From: CAWIMX01 sp963837345
GTDB lineage: Bacteria > Acidobacteriota > Vicinamibacteria > Vicinamibacterales > CAVVIG01
Assembly: GCA_963837345.1 (NCBI GenBank)
Contig: CAWIMX010000001.1
Span: 1,674,001-1,738,000 of the forward strand
Direction of reading: 5' to 3'
DNA: 64,000 nt
Positions 28,708 through 37,929 of this stretch are shown in pieces (positions within the stretch are counted from its first letter, which is position 1; the number at the start of each line of letters is the position of its first letter). The notes beneath the pieces were generated by a model. It had not been told where the DNA came from and made no database searches. It saw only the letters and a list, made by a program, of their open reading frames with translations. Both the position numbers and the translations under genes were made by a program.

Positions 28708-30774
28708 CTACTTCTTCAGCAGCTGGCTCGCCTCCATGTCGCTCATGATCTGCTTCAGCAGCCGATCGGCGTCCTCCGGGAGCAGGAAGCGCTGTTTGAC
28801 GAGCTCGTCGGCTTGTACCTTCGCCGCCGCGTAGTACGCGGACAGGCCCGGATACCGCTCCTCGATCGACAACCGCGGATCGCCCGACGCAAGGCGCTCG
28901 GCCTTGGTCTTCGCGAACGGCACGTAGCCGCCGGCGAGCCGCTGCTCGCGGCCTTTCAACGCGCCGCTCGGAATCGGATTCCAGCCGGTGTAGGTGCCGA
29001 GCGGCATGCGCATCAGGAGCGACCGGATGCCGGCGATTTCGTTGCCGTCCGCATCGACCTTCGGGACCAGCACGGGAACCGTGCGCTTCGCGCGCGGCGG
29101 TACGTTGGTGATCACGCCGGACACGTCGTTGTAGCGGAACGAGGGACCGTAGTCATAGTCGACCAACGGGTTGACCACGCCGTCAGGTCGAGGCGTGTTG
29201 GGGATAGCCGGCCATCCCAAGGCGGCCGACGTGTCCGCGACGAGCGTGCCGTCCGTGACGCGCGGGTACACGCTCGGCGGTGGCTCAGTGCCCTTGACGA
29301 CCCAGTCCACGAGCGCGACGTAGAGCGCGCGATCCGTCTCGCGCTCGGGGTTCGGGTTCGTCGCCAGCGCGCCGGGTGTCGTGGACGCCTCGCCGAGGTT
29401 GAAGCCGCCGCGTCCGCCGCCGTGCGGCGTGCCAGGATGATAGTAGCGACGGACGTTGGCCGGGAGCGGCAGGTCCTCTTTTCCCGTCGTGCCCGCGATG
29501 CCGACGCTGCCGCGCGTGTACCAGATCTCGGGGCCGCCGTAGGTCTCCGTGATCTTCGGACACGTGTTCGTCTCCGCGCAACGATGGAGGATGCCCCACG
29601 CGGGCCGGCCGCGCGCGCGATCGACGTAGTCGCTCCACCAGAGCGGGCCGTCCGCGCCAGGGTCGTACAGCTCGGCGATGTCGCCGGGCTGGGCGAAGCG
29701 CACGTTGAAACCGCCGAGCATGCCCGCGATGCGCGCGTTCAGGCCGTCCCACACGATGCGCCCGTGCTCGTCCTGGTTGAAGCCGAGGTTCAGGAACGCC
29801 TTCGCGAAACGTCCCGACTGCGAGACGCCTACAGAGATCACGTGCGGCACGGCGCCGGCGATCGGATTCGGCGTCCCCGAGGAATCCGCCGCTAGGTAGC
29901 GGAAGAACGAGACGACGTCCCGCATGGCCGCCATGCCGACGCCGAGCACGTACGGATCTTTCGCCGTGTAGACCAGCTCGTAGAGGCGATCCGGATCAAA
30001 GCCGCTTTTCAAACAGACGCGCGCGGGATCCGGCGTGCCAGGGAACGGCTTTGTCCGGCAGTCGGCGAACGCCCAGTCGGCGCTCGCAATCGTGACGACG
30101 CCGCTCTTCACGCCGTCGGGCGTCTCGGAGACCGCGGACACGAGCGTCGCCCTGGACGTGTCGAGCGTGGCGGGCGTCCGGCCCCGACCCGGCAGGTTCT
30201 GCGTGTTCGCGCCGTCGTCCACGTTGACGAAGCGCGCCCAGACGCGGCTCGTCACCGCCGACCCGTCGGCGTTCTTCGCGACCGGCACGTCGATCCCTTC
30301 CTGCCCGGGCCGCACGGACGCGATCGGCATGTCGCCCTGCCAGCCGCTCCACAGCAGGACCTGTCCCATGCGATAGAGCCATCCGTCGCCCGGATCGCCG
30401 CCGACGTCAAAAGTGTTCGGCCCGCCGTGATTACCGCGATTCACGATGTTGTAGAAGAGCACGCCGCTGGCCTTCGTCATGTCCACCGGCTTGCGCAGTG
30501 TGAACATCGTCCGATACTCGACGCGGCCGCGCGCGTTTCTCGGCGCGAGCTGGATGTCGGTGATGACGGCGTTCCTCGGATCCTGCGGGTCGATCTCGCC
30601 GTAGGCGAGGCCCTTGATGTCTTCGTAGGGGCCCACGGCGCCGAACGGCTGGCCCTTGAAAGCGGGCTCCTGCGAGGTGATGGTGATGCGAATGACCTCG
30701 GCGTGCAGAGGTGGGGCCGCCGCGAGGCCGATGCCGAGCGCGACGACGAAGGTGCCGAGTCTCCTGCTGGTCAT
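28708..30774 (-). CDS. Exported alpha/beta-hydrolase-domain protein
   Basis: A large secreted protein of 688 residues with a cleavable signal (RRLGTFVVALGIGLAAAPPLHA). The middle part has a nucleophile-elbow GVSQSGRF (G-x-S-x-S-G variant), expected of a serine hydrolase, and a histidine-rich YYHPGTPHGGG loop that may hold the acid/base His. The same architecture occurs as 'alpha/beta hydrolase domain-containing protein' in soil bacteria with no defined substrate. ATG 30774 has a GGAGGC ribosome site; a TTG five codons upstream is less likely. It ends 3 bases from the convergent transporter stop. Confidence 0.82.
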   Translation of the reverse strand: MTSRRLGTFVVALGIGLAAAPPLHAEVIRITITSQEPAFKGQPFGAVGPYEDIKGLAYGEIDPQDPRNAVITDIQLAPRNARGRVEYRTMFTLRKPVDMTKASGVLFYNIVNRGNHGGPNTFDVGGDPGDGWLYRMGQVLLWSGWQGDMPIASVRPGQEGIDVPVAKNADGSAVTSRVWARFVNVDDGANTQNLPGRGRTPATLDTSRATLVSAVSETPDGVKSGVVTIASADWAFADCRTKPFPGTPDPARVCLKSGFDPDRLYELVYTAKDPYVLGVGMAAMRDVVSFFRYLAADSSGTPNPIAGAVPHVISVGVSQSGRFAKAFLNLGFNQDEHGRIVWDGLNARIAGMLGGFNVRFAQPGDIAELYDPGADGPLWWSDYVDRARGRPAWGILHRCAETNTCPKITETYGGPEIWYTRGSVGIAGTTGKEDLPLPANVRRYYHPGTPHGGGRGGFNLGEASTTPGALATNPNPERETDRALYVALVDWVVKGTEPPPSVYPRVTDGTLVADTSAALGWPAIPNTPRPDGVVNPLVDYDYGPSFRYNDVSGVITNVPPRAKRTVPVLVPKVDADGNEIAGIRSLLMRMPLGTYTGWNPIPSGALKGREQRLAGGYVPFAKTKAERLASGDPRLSIEERYPGLSAYYAAAKVQADELVKQRFLLPEDADRLLKQIMSDMEASQLLKK

Positions 30775-30855
30775 GCCGCCTCCACGCAATCAGACGGCCC
30801 TCAGCTTAACGGATCTTCCGCCTGGCGGCGCCGTTCGTCCACGACGCCCGCCTCG

Positions 30856-31377
30856 TCAGAGCCCGTCGGTCGTGGGCAGCCCCGGACGGCCCATCAGAAA
30901 CGGCTGGTCGCGCAGGTCCCGAGCCAGCCGCGCGTGGCGCTGCCGCCAGGCCTCGAAGCGTCTGGCGAGCGTGTCGAGCAGCCGCGCTTTCCCCAACGAC
31001 CGTTCCTGCGCGGCCGCGCGGCTGAAGAACGAGGAGCCGAGCTGGGAATACCAGCGGATGTTGTGGCGCCGGCGCATCTGATCCTGGAAGAACCCCGCCA
31101 GCAGAAGGCACTGGGCGCCGGCCGCTTCCATCATCAAGGCGTCGTCCAGCAGCGTCGTATCGAAGACGAACTGATCGAAGATTGCGCCGAGATCCGGCCG
31201 AGCCGACAGCTCGCTCTCGGTCTGTGTGGAGACCAGCGCGTAATGGGCCAGCACGCTGGCGTTGTAGAGCAGTTCCTGAGAATCGACGGCCGACTCGCAG
31301 ACGTCCTTCAAGCGCTGGAAGAAGAACTCCAGCGCCTGCCGCTCGTCGACCGCGAGCATCTCGCCGAGTGGACCCAT
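30856..31377 (-). CDS. Conserved-looking hypothetical protein, 173 residues
   Basis: I do not recognise a functional family. The protein is soluble, mostly helical, without signal peptide or transmembrane segment. Distinctive blocks are FDQFVFDTTLLDDALMMEAA, QCLLLAGFFQDQMRRRHNI and RWYSQLGSSFFSRAAAQE. Coding character is good and no overlapping gene competes. It is divergent from the hydroxyacid dehydrogenase gene, with 100 bases between them, including a small GGCCG-CTA-CGGCC hairpin near its start. Confidence 0.72.
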   Translation of the reverse strand: MGPLGEMLAVDERQALEFFFQRLKDVCESAVDSQELLYNASVLAHYALVSTQTESELSARPDLGAIFDQFVFDTTLLDDALMMEAAGAQCLLLAGFFQDQMRRRHNIRWYSQLGSSFFSRAAAQERSLGKARLLDTLARRFEAWRQRHARLARDLRDQPFLMGRPGLPTTDGL

Positions 31378-31464
31378 TCGCCTGTGTTTCGGCCGCTACG
31401 GCCGACTTGAATATGGGCGCCGATTTGGGAGCCTCCCGCGCTCCCGGAGCCCGGCAGCGACCGC

Positions 31465-31470
31465 TATACT
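31465..31470 (+). promoter_or_regulatory. -10 hexamer, possible leaderless promoter of the hydroxyacid dehydrogenase
   Basis: TATACT ends 7 bases before the GTG start at 31478, so the expected transcript start coincides with the start codon. No Shine-Dalgarno is present and no convincing -35 is seen. Confidence 0.45.
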
Positions 31471-31477
31471 CTCCGGG

Positions 31478-32643
31478 GTGTCTTTCGCACCGCCTCGCGT
31501 CGTGAACATCGAGGATCTGCGCGTGCTCGCGCGGCGGCGCCTGCCGCGCGCGGTCTTCGAATACCTCGACGGGGGGGCCGACGCCGAGCGAACGCTTCGT
31601 GCGAACGTGCGCGCATTCGACGAAGTGCTGCTCAGGCCGCGCTGTGCGGTGGTGACGCCGGACTGCGATTCTGAAGACCACCGTTCTCGGCACGACCCTC
31701 GCGCTTCCCTTCGTGCTCGCGCCCATCGGCAGCAGCCGCATGTTCTTCCCGCGCGGAGAAGAAGCCGCTGCGCGGGCCGCGGGCGAGGCCGGGACCGCCT
31801 ACACCCTGTCGACCCTGTCGGGTACGCTCCTCGAAGAGGTCCGCCGCGCGACGTCTGGCCCCTGCTGGTATCAGCTCTATCTGGTCGGCGGCCGCGACGC
31901 GGCGCTGGGCGCGATCGCGCGGGCCCGGGCGAACGGATTTTCCGCGCTCGTCGTCACGATCGACACGCCCGTCGCCGGCATGCGCGAGCGCGACCTCCGC
32001 AACGGCATCCCGCAACTGCTCTCCGGCAATCCGTGGACGATGCGGCCGTTCGTGTGGCAGTTTCTGGCGCGCCCGCGCTGGCTGGCGGGCTGTATCGGCG
32101 ACGGCGGGCTGATGACGTTCCCGAACGTCCAGCTCGCCGACGGCCGGCCGATGCCCTACGCCGACGTGGGCCGGATGCTCGCGCAATCCGCGGTCTCCTG
32201 GGAGGATCTTCGCTGGATCCGCGACGCGTGGCAGGGGCCCGTCGTGATCAAGGGCGTGCACACCGGCGAGGATGCGCGCCGCGCGGCTGATGCAGGCGCC
32301 GACGCGATTGTCGTGTCGAACCACGGCGGGCGGCAGCTCGACGGAGTGGCCCCGACGCTGCGCGTGCTGCCGGAAGTGCTGGCGGCCGTGAACGGGAGCG
32401 TCGAGGTGCTGATGGACGGCGGCATCCGCCGCGGCAGCGACATCGTCAAGGCGCTGGCCATCGGCGCACGGGCCGTGCTCGTCGGCCGGGCGTACTCGGT
32501 ACGGACTGGCGGCCGGCGGTCGCCCCGGCGTCGCCCGCGCGATCGAGATCCTGCGGGCGGATCTGGTCCGCACGCTCAAGCTGCTCGGCTGCGCGTCAGT
32601 GAGCGGGCTCGATCGCTCGTACCTCGACCTGCGCCTGCCCTGA
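31478..32643 (+). CDS. FMN-dependent alpha-hydroxy-acid dehydrogenase (LldD/glycolate oxidase family), two apparent frameshifts
   Basis: It oxidises L-2-hydroxy acids such as L-lactate with FMN. The N-terminus VVNIEDLRVLARRRLPRAV and EYLDGGADAERT is typical. The main body has APIGSSRMFFPRGEE, CWYQLYLVGGRD, VVTIDTPVAGMRERDLRN, VVIKGV, the active-site VVSNHGGRQLDG and GGIRRGSDIVKALAIGARAV. Two +1 breaks occur: one T too many at 31669/31670 and one G too many at 32498/32499. With both removed, the protein runs 387 residues to TGA at 32641 and ends SGLDRSYLDLRLP. Substrate (lactate, glycolate or other) is not decided by the sequence. Confidence 0.87.
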
Positions 32644-32674
32644 GACACGCTCTCGCGCGGCCACCTGCGGATGT

Positions 32675-32680
32675 TATAGT
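32675..32680 (+). promoter_or_regulatory. -10-like hexamer upstream of the TPP riboswitch
   Basis: TATAGT lies about 10 bases before the first conserved riboswitch helix, placing the transcript start near 32687. No clear -35 is seen. Confidence 0.4.
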
Positions 32681-32689
32681 CGGTACTCG

Positions 32690-32766
32690 GCCGCCAGGGG
32701 TATCCCGCGAGGGATTGAGAACAAACCCTTGGAACCTGATCCGGTTCAGACCGGCGAAGGGAGAGC
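32690..32766 (+). promoter_or_regulatory. TPP riboswitch (THI element) of thiC
   Basis: The aptamer core is clear: GGGGTATCCC, GGGATTGAGA (the CUGAGA box with one change), then ACCCTTGGAACCTGATC and CGGCGAAGGGA, the pyrophosphate-sensing arm. The 3' strand contains GAAGGGAGAG, which doubles as the thiC Shine-Dalgarno 5-6 bases before ATG 32771. TPP binding should therefore hide the ribosome site. Such control of thiC is well established. Confidence 0.93.
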
Positions 32767-32770
32767 GGAG

Positions 32771-34369
32771 ATGTCCGAATTCAGCAGCGCGTTCCCCAAT
32801 TCCAGAAAGATCGAAGTCGACGGTCCGCAGGGCGTCCGCGTTCCGATGCGCGAGATCGCGCTCTCGGGCGGCAACGGGCCGCTGCGCGTCTACGACACCA
32901 GCGGTCCACAGGGCCACGACGTGGCGGTCGGTCTGCCCAGGCTGCGCGAGCCGTGGGTGGCGTCCCGCCGCGGGGAGACGAGTCCGACCCAGCTGCATTA
33001 CGCCCGCAAGGGCGAGATCACGCCCGAGATGGAGTTCGTCGCGATCCGCGAGGGCCTGCCGGCAGACCTCGTGCGCGACGAGGTGGCCCGCGGCCGCGCC
33101 ATCATTCCCGCCAACATCAACCACCTCGAGCTCGAGCCCATGATCATCGGCCGCGACTTCCTGGTGAAGATCAACGCGAACATCGGGAATTCGGCCGTCT
33201 CCTCCTCCATCGAAGAAGAAGTCGAGAAGCTGCGGTGGTCCACGCTCTGGGGCGCCGATACCGTCATGGACCTCTCGACGGGCCAGAACATTCACGAGAC
33301 GCGCGAGTGGATCGTCCGCAACGCGCCGGTTCCGATCGGCACGGTGCCGATCTACCAGGCGCTCGAGAAGGTTGGCGGCCGTCCCGAAGAGCTCACGTGG
33401 GAGATCTACCGCGACACGCTCCTCGAGCAGTGCGAGCAGGGCGTCGACTACTTCACGGTGCACGCCGGCGTGCTGCTCCGGTACGTGCCGATGACCGCCC
33501 GCCGCGTCACCGGCATTGTCTCCCGTGGCGGCTCGATCCTGGCGAAGTGGTGCCTCGCGCATCATCAGGAGAACTTCACGTACACGCACTTCCGCGAGAT
33601 CTGCGAGATCATGCGCGCCTACGACGTGTCGTTCTCGCTCGGCGACGGCCTGCGGCCCGGGTCGATCGCGGACGCCAACGACGAGGCGCAGTTCGCCGAG
33701 CTGAAGACGCAGGGCGAATTGACCAGGATCGCGTGGGAGTTCGACGTGCAGGTCATGAACGAAGGGCCCGGCCACGTGCCCATGCACCTCATCAGGGAGA
33801 ACATGGAGCACCAGCTCGACTGGTGCCACGAAGCGCCGTTCTATACGCTCGGGCCGCTCACGACCGACATCGCGCCGGGCTACGATCACATCACCTCGGC
33901 GATCGGCGCGGCGATCATCGGCTGGTACGGCACGGCCATGCTCTGCTACGTCACGCCGAAGGAGCACCTCGGGCTGCCGAATCGGGACGACGTGAAGGCG
34001 GGCGTGATTGCGTACAAAATCGCCGCGCATGCCGCCGATCTCGCCAAGGGCCACCCCCGCGCGCGCGAGTGGGACGAGGCGCTGTCGAAGGCGCGGTTCG
34101 AGTTCCGCTGGGACGATCAGTTCAACCTGTCGCTCGATCCCGTGACGGCGCGCGCATACCACGATGCGACGCTCCCGGCCGAGGGCGCCAAAGTCGCGCA
34201 TTTCTGCTCGATGTGCGGTCCGAAATTCTGCAGCATGGAGCTCACGCAACAGGTGCGCGACTACGCGAACGAGAAGGGCGTCGACGCACGCGAGGCGGCG
34301 AGGGCGGGCATGGAGGAGAAGGCGCTCGAGTTCCGCCGTGGCGGCGAGATCTACGTGGCCAAGGAGTGA
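32771..34369 (+). CDS. thiC: Phosphomethylpyrimidine synthase ThiC
   Basis: This radical-SAM enzyme rearranges aminoimidazole ribotide to the HMP-P pyrimidine of thiamine. 532 residues, with PSRRGETSPTQLHYARKGEI-like spacing near the N-terminus, INANIGNSAVSSS, DLSTGQNIHETREWI, TVHAGVLLRY, SLGDGLRPGSIADANDEAQ and the C-terminal cluster-binding CSMCGPKFC (CxxCxxxxC). ATG 32771 is the first start after the riboswitch. An upstream TTG lies inside the aptamer and is rejected. Confidence 0.97.
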   Translation: MSEFSSAFPNSRKIEVDGPQGVRVPMREIALSGGNGPLRVYDTSGPQGHDVAVGLPRLREPWVASRRGETSPTQLHYARKGEITPEMEFVAIREGLPADLVRDEVARGRAIIPANINHLELEPMIIGRDFLVKINANIGNSAVSSSIEEEVEKLRWSTLWGADTVMDLSTGQNIHETREWIVRNAPVPIGTVPIYQALEKVGGRPEELTWEIYRDTLLEQCEQGVDYFTVHAGVLLRYVPMTARRVTGIVSRGGSILAKWCLAHHQENFTYTHFREICEIMRAYDVSFSLGDGLRPGSIADANDEAQFAELKTQGELTRIAWEFDVQVMNEGPGHVPMHLIRENMEHQLDWCHEAPFYTLGPLTTDIAPGYDHITSAIGAAIIGWYGTAMLCYVTPKEHLGLPNRDDVKAGVIAYKIAAHAADLAKGHPRAREWDEALSKARFEFRWDDQFNLSLDPVTARAYHDATLPAEGAKVAHFCSMCGPKFCSMELTQQVRDYANEKGVDAREAARAGMEEKALEFRRGGEIYVAKE

Positions 34370-34375
34370 GATCGA

Positions 34376-34948
34376 CTACTGTTGGGGAGGGACCGGCACG
34401 ATCTGAATGATCGAAGGAAACCGCTGAGGCTCCGCGCCGGTATCCGGGTTCGGATATCCGCCTGACAGGCTCGATTGGAAGTCCTTGATCGTGACTCCCG
34501 GCGGGAAGGCCATCTCGTCTTCGCGAAAACGCCCCACGTCGAACTGGTGAGTGGCCGGCACATCGAAGACCAGATCCCCCCGCTCCTTGAGCATGGTTCG
34601 ATAGTAGGACACCAGCATTTCGAAGCTCGCCGTGGTGCCGAACAGGTAGAACCGCTGACCGCGACCCGCGTCGTACGAGGTAATGAACTGCGCGCCCGGG
34701 TAGATCGGGACGCCGAGCATCTCTTCCGACGGGGCGACCTGGGACGACGCCGTCGCGGGCGCTGTCCCGGTGGCGACAGGCGGTGCAGTCGGGCCGGGAC
34801 GCGCGGGCGCCTGCGGAGGCGGTGGTTCGGTGCGCGCCGGCGCCGGCGGGCGCGACGAGGGCGTGGCCCCCGGCTCGGGGAACGGCCGCGGGACGGGCGG
34901 TTGCTGTGCCGCCCACGCGAGCGCCAGGGCCAGCGCTATCAGCTTCAT
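34376..34948 (-). CDS. Exported proline-rich hypothetical protein
   Basis: 190 residues of unknown function. Signal peptide MKLIALALALAWAAQ, then a proline/alanine-rich linker to about residue 70, then a compact domain with VPIYPGAQFITSYDAGRGQR, YLFGTTASFEMLVSYYRTML and REDEMAFPPGVTIKDF. The pattern of a YPGA start with a position-dependent FYLFGTT strand suggests a small periplasmic alpha/beta domain. No family could be named. It is convergent with thiC (6-base gap) and divergent from htpX. Confidence 0.7.
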   Translation of the reverse strand: MKLIALALALAWAAQQPPVPRPFPEPGATPSSRPPAPARTEPPPPQAPARPGPTAPPVATGTAPATASSQVAPSEEMLGVPIYPGAQFITSYDAGRGQRFYLFGTTASFEMLVSYYRTMLKERGDLVFDVPATHQFDVGRFREDEMAFPPGVTIKDFQSSLSGGYPNPDTGAEPQRFPSIIQIVPVPPQQ

Positions 34949-35037
34949 CTGGTTGATTATACGGAACCCGACCGCGCCGAGTCATCGGGGAAGCGACCCG
35001 CGGCTGCCCTTCGCGCCTCGGGATCCCGCAACAGCGG

Positions 35038-35043
35038 TAAGAT
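35038..35043 (+). promoter_or_regulatory. -10-like hexamer, possible leaderless promoter of htpX
   Basis: TAAGAT ends 6 bases before ATG 35050. The GGAG that follows is only one base from the ATG, too close to act as a ribosome site. Confidence 0.35.
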
Positions 35044-35049
35044 TGGAGT

Positions 35050-35886
35050 ATGACGAACTGGGTGAAGACGGCGCTCCTGCTCACCGTGATGAGCGCGCTG
35101 CTTCTGGTGATCGGCGATGCCCTCGGCGGCCAGCAGGGCCTGGTGATCGCGTTCGCGTTCGCCGTGATGATGAACTTCGGCTCGTACTGGTTCTCGGACA
35201 AGATCGTCCTCCGCATGTATCGTGCGCAGGAGGTCGGGCCCGACCATCGGCTCTATCGGATCGTCAGCAATCTGGCGCAGCGCGCCGGTCTGCCGCAGCC
35301 GAAGGTGTACGTGATTCCGCAGCCGTCGCCGAACGCGTTCGCGACGGGGCGCAGCCCGGACCACGCCGCCGTCGCGGCGACCGAGGGCATCCTGCAGATC
35401 CTGGACGACGAGGAGCTGTCGGGTGTGATTGCCCACGAGCTGGCCCATGTCAAGCACCGCGACATCCTCATCAGCTCGGTGGCCGCCACCCTGGCCGCGG
35501 CGATCATGATGCTGTCGCGCTTTGCGTTCTTCTTCGGCGGCCGTCGCGACGATCGGAACGGAAGCCCGGCGGTGGCGTTGGCGGCGATGATTTTCGCTCC
35601 GCTGGCCGCCATGCTCGTTCAGGCCGCGATTTCACGGTCGCGCGAGTACGGGGCCGATGCCGGTGGCGCGAGCATCGCGGGGAGTCCGTACGGCCTGGCC
35701 AGCGCGCTCCGCAAGATCGACGCGGTCGCTCACCGGGTCCCCCTCGACGCGAACCCGGCGACGGCGCATCTCTTCATCATGAAGCCATTCTCGATGGGCG
35801 GCCTTACCTCGCTCTTCAGCACCCATCCGCCCACCGAGAAGCGGATTGCCGCGCTGCTCGGCTCGAACCCGTTCCATCAGGCGTGA
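35050..35886 (+). CDS. htpX: HtpX-like M48 family inner-membrane zinc metalloprotease
   Basis: 278 residues. Two N-terminal transmembrane helices, the zinc-binding HELAHVKH motif (about residues 130-137), a second pair of hydrophobic segments, then the third ligand in SREYGADAGGA. The C-terminal TSLFSTHPPTEKRI block is diagnostic of HtpX. It degrades misfolded membrane proteins together with FtsH in model bacteria. Its neighbours do not hint at a special role. Confidence 0.95.
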   Translation: MTNWVKTALLLTVMSALLLVIGDALGGQQGLVIAFAFAVMMNFGSYWFSDKIVLRMYRAQEVGPDHRLYRIVSNLAQRAGLPQPKVYVIPQPSPNAFATGRSPDHAAVAATEGILQILDDEELSGVIAHELAHVKHRDILISSVAATLAAAIMMLSRFAFFFGGRRDDRNGSPAVALAAMIFAPLAAMLVQAAISRSREYGADAGGASIAGSPYGLASALRKIDAVAHRVPLDANPATAHLFIMKPFSMGGLTSLFSTHPPTEKRIAALLGSNPFHQA

Positions 35887-35898
35887 ACCGGACGCGCG

Positions 35899-36930
35899 TC
35901 ACCATCTGAACCCCACCTGCTCGGGCGATGCCGGTGCCTCCTCCGGCGCCGGCCGTGCGCCGGTCCCGGGCCAGGGCCCATACCGGTCCTGAAGGACGCG
36001 CACCATCTTCTTCACTTCCTGCCGATATGCATCGGGGGGGTATTTCCGTCGGTACAGCGTTTCGTAGCGCGGGACGAGCGATGGAAATTCGCGCGCCAGA
36101 AACGTCATGAAGTGATCGCGCGTGCCGTCCTGGAGGTACATGACGTTGCACCCGACAAAGCGCGCGCCGTGGTCGGCGATGGCCTTGACGGTGCGTTCGA
36201 GCTTTGCCGGCGACGAGGTGAATCCGGGCACGATCGGCGCCATCAATACGCCGACGTTCACGCCTGCCTCGGCGAGCTCGCGGACCGCCCGGAGCCGCTG
36301 CAGAGGATGCGCCGTGCCTGGCTCCAGCCGCTCCCAGGCATCGTCGTCGACGGTGGGCACGCTCATGTACACCGAACACGCAGAGGCCCGCGCCACGTCG
36401 AGGAGCACGTCGACATCGCGGACGATCATCGGCCCCTTGGTGACGAGCCCGACCGGCGTGCGCGCGCGGGCCAGCGCCGCCAGGGCGCCACGCGTGAGCC
36501 GGTAGTGGCCCTCGATCGGCTGATACGGATCGGTGGCGGTGCCGACCGCCACGAGCTCGCGGAGCCAGGTCGGGCGATCGAGCTCCCGCTCCACGATCTC
36601 GACCAGGTTCCGTTTCACGAGAATCACCGACGCGAACTCGTCGTCGGCATTCATCTCGAACTGGGTGTGATACCGGCGAGCGAAGCAGTAGTGACAGCCG
36701 TGCGTGCAGCCGCGGTACGGGTTGAGCGTCCAGCGAAACGGCATGCCCTCGACGCGATTGAGCGCCGACCGGCACGTGATCTCGAGGTATCGGGCGGCGT
36801 CGGCGCGTCGCTCGGCCTCGGTGAGCGCCGCGGTGCCGCCGCGCTTGACCCTGGAGGCGACCTCGCGCGCCGTCGGCGGGGCCGGTCCGAGATCGAAAAG
36901 GAGCGGATGTACGCCTGAAGCGAGTGACAT
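35899..36930 (-). CDS. Radical SAM protein of the spore-photoproduct-lyase-like (SplB/Rv2578c) group
   Basis: 343 residues. The radical-SAM cluster motif CTHGCHYCFARRYH lies near residues 73-86, preceded by MPFRWTLNPYRG, which is typical of the Rv2578c-like branch. Later blocks are VGTATDPYQPIEGHY, TKGPMIVRDVDVL and SVPTVDDDAWERLEPGT. True spore photoproduct lyase is not expected in a non-spore-former; the branch has no proven reaction. It is last in the minus-strand series and ends next to the convergent htpX. Confidence 0.88.
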   Translation of the reverse strand: MSLASGVHPLLFDLGPAPPTAREVASRVKRGGTAALTEAERRADAARYLEITCRSALNRVEGMPFRWTLNPYRGCTHGCHYCFARRYHTQFEMNADDEFASVILVKRNLVEIVERELDRPTWLRELVAVGTATDPYQPIEGHYRLTRGALAALARARTPVGLVTKGPMIVRDVDVLLDVARASACSVYMSVPTVDDDAWERLEPGTAHPLQRLRAVRELAEAGVNVGVLMAPIVPGFTSSPAKLERTVKAIADHGARFVGCNVMYLQDGTRDHFMTFLAREFPSLVPRYETLYRRKYPPDAYRQEVKKMVRVLQDRYGPWPGTGARPAPEEAPASPEQVGFRW

Positions 36931-36972
36931 TCGCCGTTTGTTCGTCCATCATGCGGCGAGCCGGGCACGCTG

Positions 36973-37929
36973 TCAAGCGCTGCCGGGGGACGTCGGGGCG
37001 CCGGCGACCGTTCGCCAGTAGTCGAGCAGGTCGTCGAGCATGCGATCGAACGAGATTTCCGGTTTCCAGCCGAGTTCGCGGCGGATTCGGGCGGGGTTTC
37101 CGACGACGAGCGGCACGTCGTTGGGACGGTACCTGGCGGGATCGGCGCGCACGGGAATCGGCACCCGCGCCCGCGCGAGCATCCGATCCAGGAGCTCTCG
37201 AATCGGCACGGCCGTCCCCGAACACACGTTGTAGGCGCGGCCCGGTTCGCCGTGTTCGAGGATCAGCCGATACGCCCGCACGGTGTCCCGCACGTCGGAG
37301 AGGTCGCGCCTGGCGTCGAGGTTGCCGACCGACATCTCGCGAGCCCATCGCCCGGCCTCGATGTCGGCAATACGGCGGGCGAAACCGGACGCGACGAAGA
37401 ACGGATCCTGACGCGGACCGCAGTGATTGAACGCCCGCGCGATCATGACACCCAGGTCGCGCGCGTGCGCGCCGACCATTTCCTGCGCCAGCTTGCTCAG
37501 CCCATACGGATTGGTGGGCGCGAGTCGATCGGTTTCGTCGATCGGCCCGTCCGAGCTCGCATAGACCATCGCGGAGCTCGTGATCAGGACGCGCGCGCCG
37601 GGCCGCTCGAGGCTCAGCGCGTCGAGGAGGTGGTGCGTCCCGATCACGTTGATCGCGAGCGTCGTCTCGACGCGATCCCATGAACGGCCGACGTGCGCGG
37701 CGCCGGCGCAGTGATACACGGCGCGAGGCCTCGCGCGGCCGAGGGCGGCGCGGACGGCGTCGGCATCGAGCAGGTCCACCTCGTCCCAGGAGGTGTTCGG
37801 GGCCGGCCTGGACGCGCGCCCGCCGGGACGATGCCAGGCCACGACGGGATCGGGGCCCCCGGCGAGCAGATCGACGAGGTGGCTGCCGGCGAACCCGGCG
37901 GCTCCGGTCACGAGGACGGGTTCGCCCAT
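36973..37929 (-). CDS. NAD(P)-dependent epimerase/reductase, GDP-6-deoxy-mannose reductase-like
   Basis: A 318-residue extended SDR. Rossmann GAAGFAGSHL near residues 9-18, catalytic YGLSK near 141-145 with the preceding ITSSAMVY, and the C-terminal RRDLSDVRDTVRAY and RPNDVPLVVGNPARIR. The last resembles Rmd/GDP-4-keto-6-deoxymannose reductase (RxxDVxxL spacing). It would supply a deoxysugar for surface polysaccharide, but no partner 4,6-dehydratase is present. ATG follows the lptD stop directly (TAG|ATG). Confidence 0.87.
   Translation of the reverse strand: MGEPVLVTGAAGFAGSHLVDLLAGGPDPVVAWHRPGGRASRPAPNTSWDEVDLLDADAVRAALGRARPRAVYHCAGAAHVGRSWDRVETTLAINVIGTHHLLDALSLERPGARVLITSSAMVYASSDGPIDETDRLAPTNPYGLSKLAQEMVGAHARDLGVMIARAFNHCGPRQDPFFVASGFARRIADIEAGRWAREMSVGNLDARRDLSDVRDTVRAYRLILEHGEPGRAYNVCSGTAVPIRELLDRMLARARVPIPVRADPARYRPNDVPLVVGNPARIRRELGWKPEISFDRMLDDLLDYWRTVAGAPTSPGSA

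Noticed and set aside
32576..34249. Long minus-strand open frame opposite thiC
   Set aside because: Shadow of thiC, whose domains and riboswitch are unambiguous.
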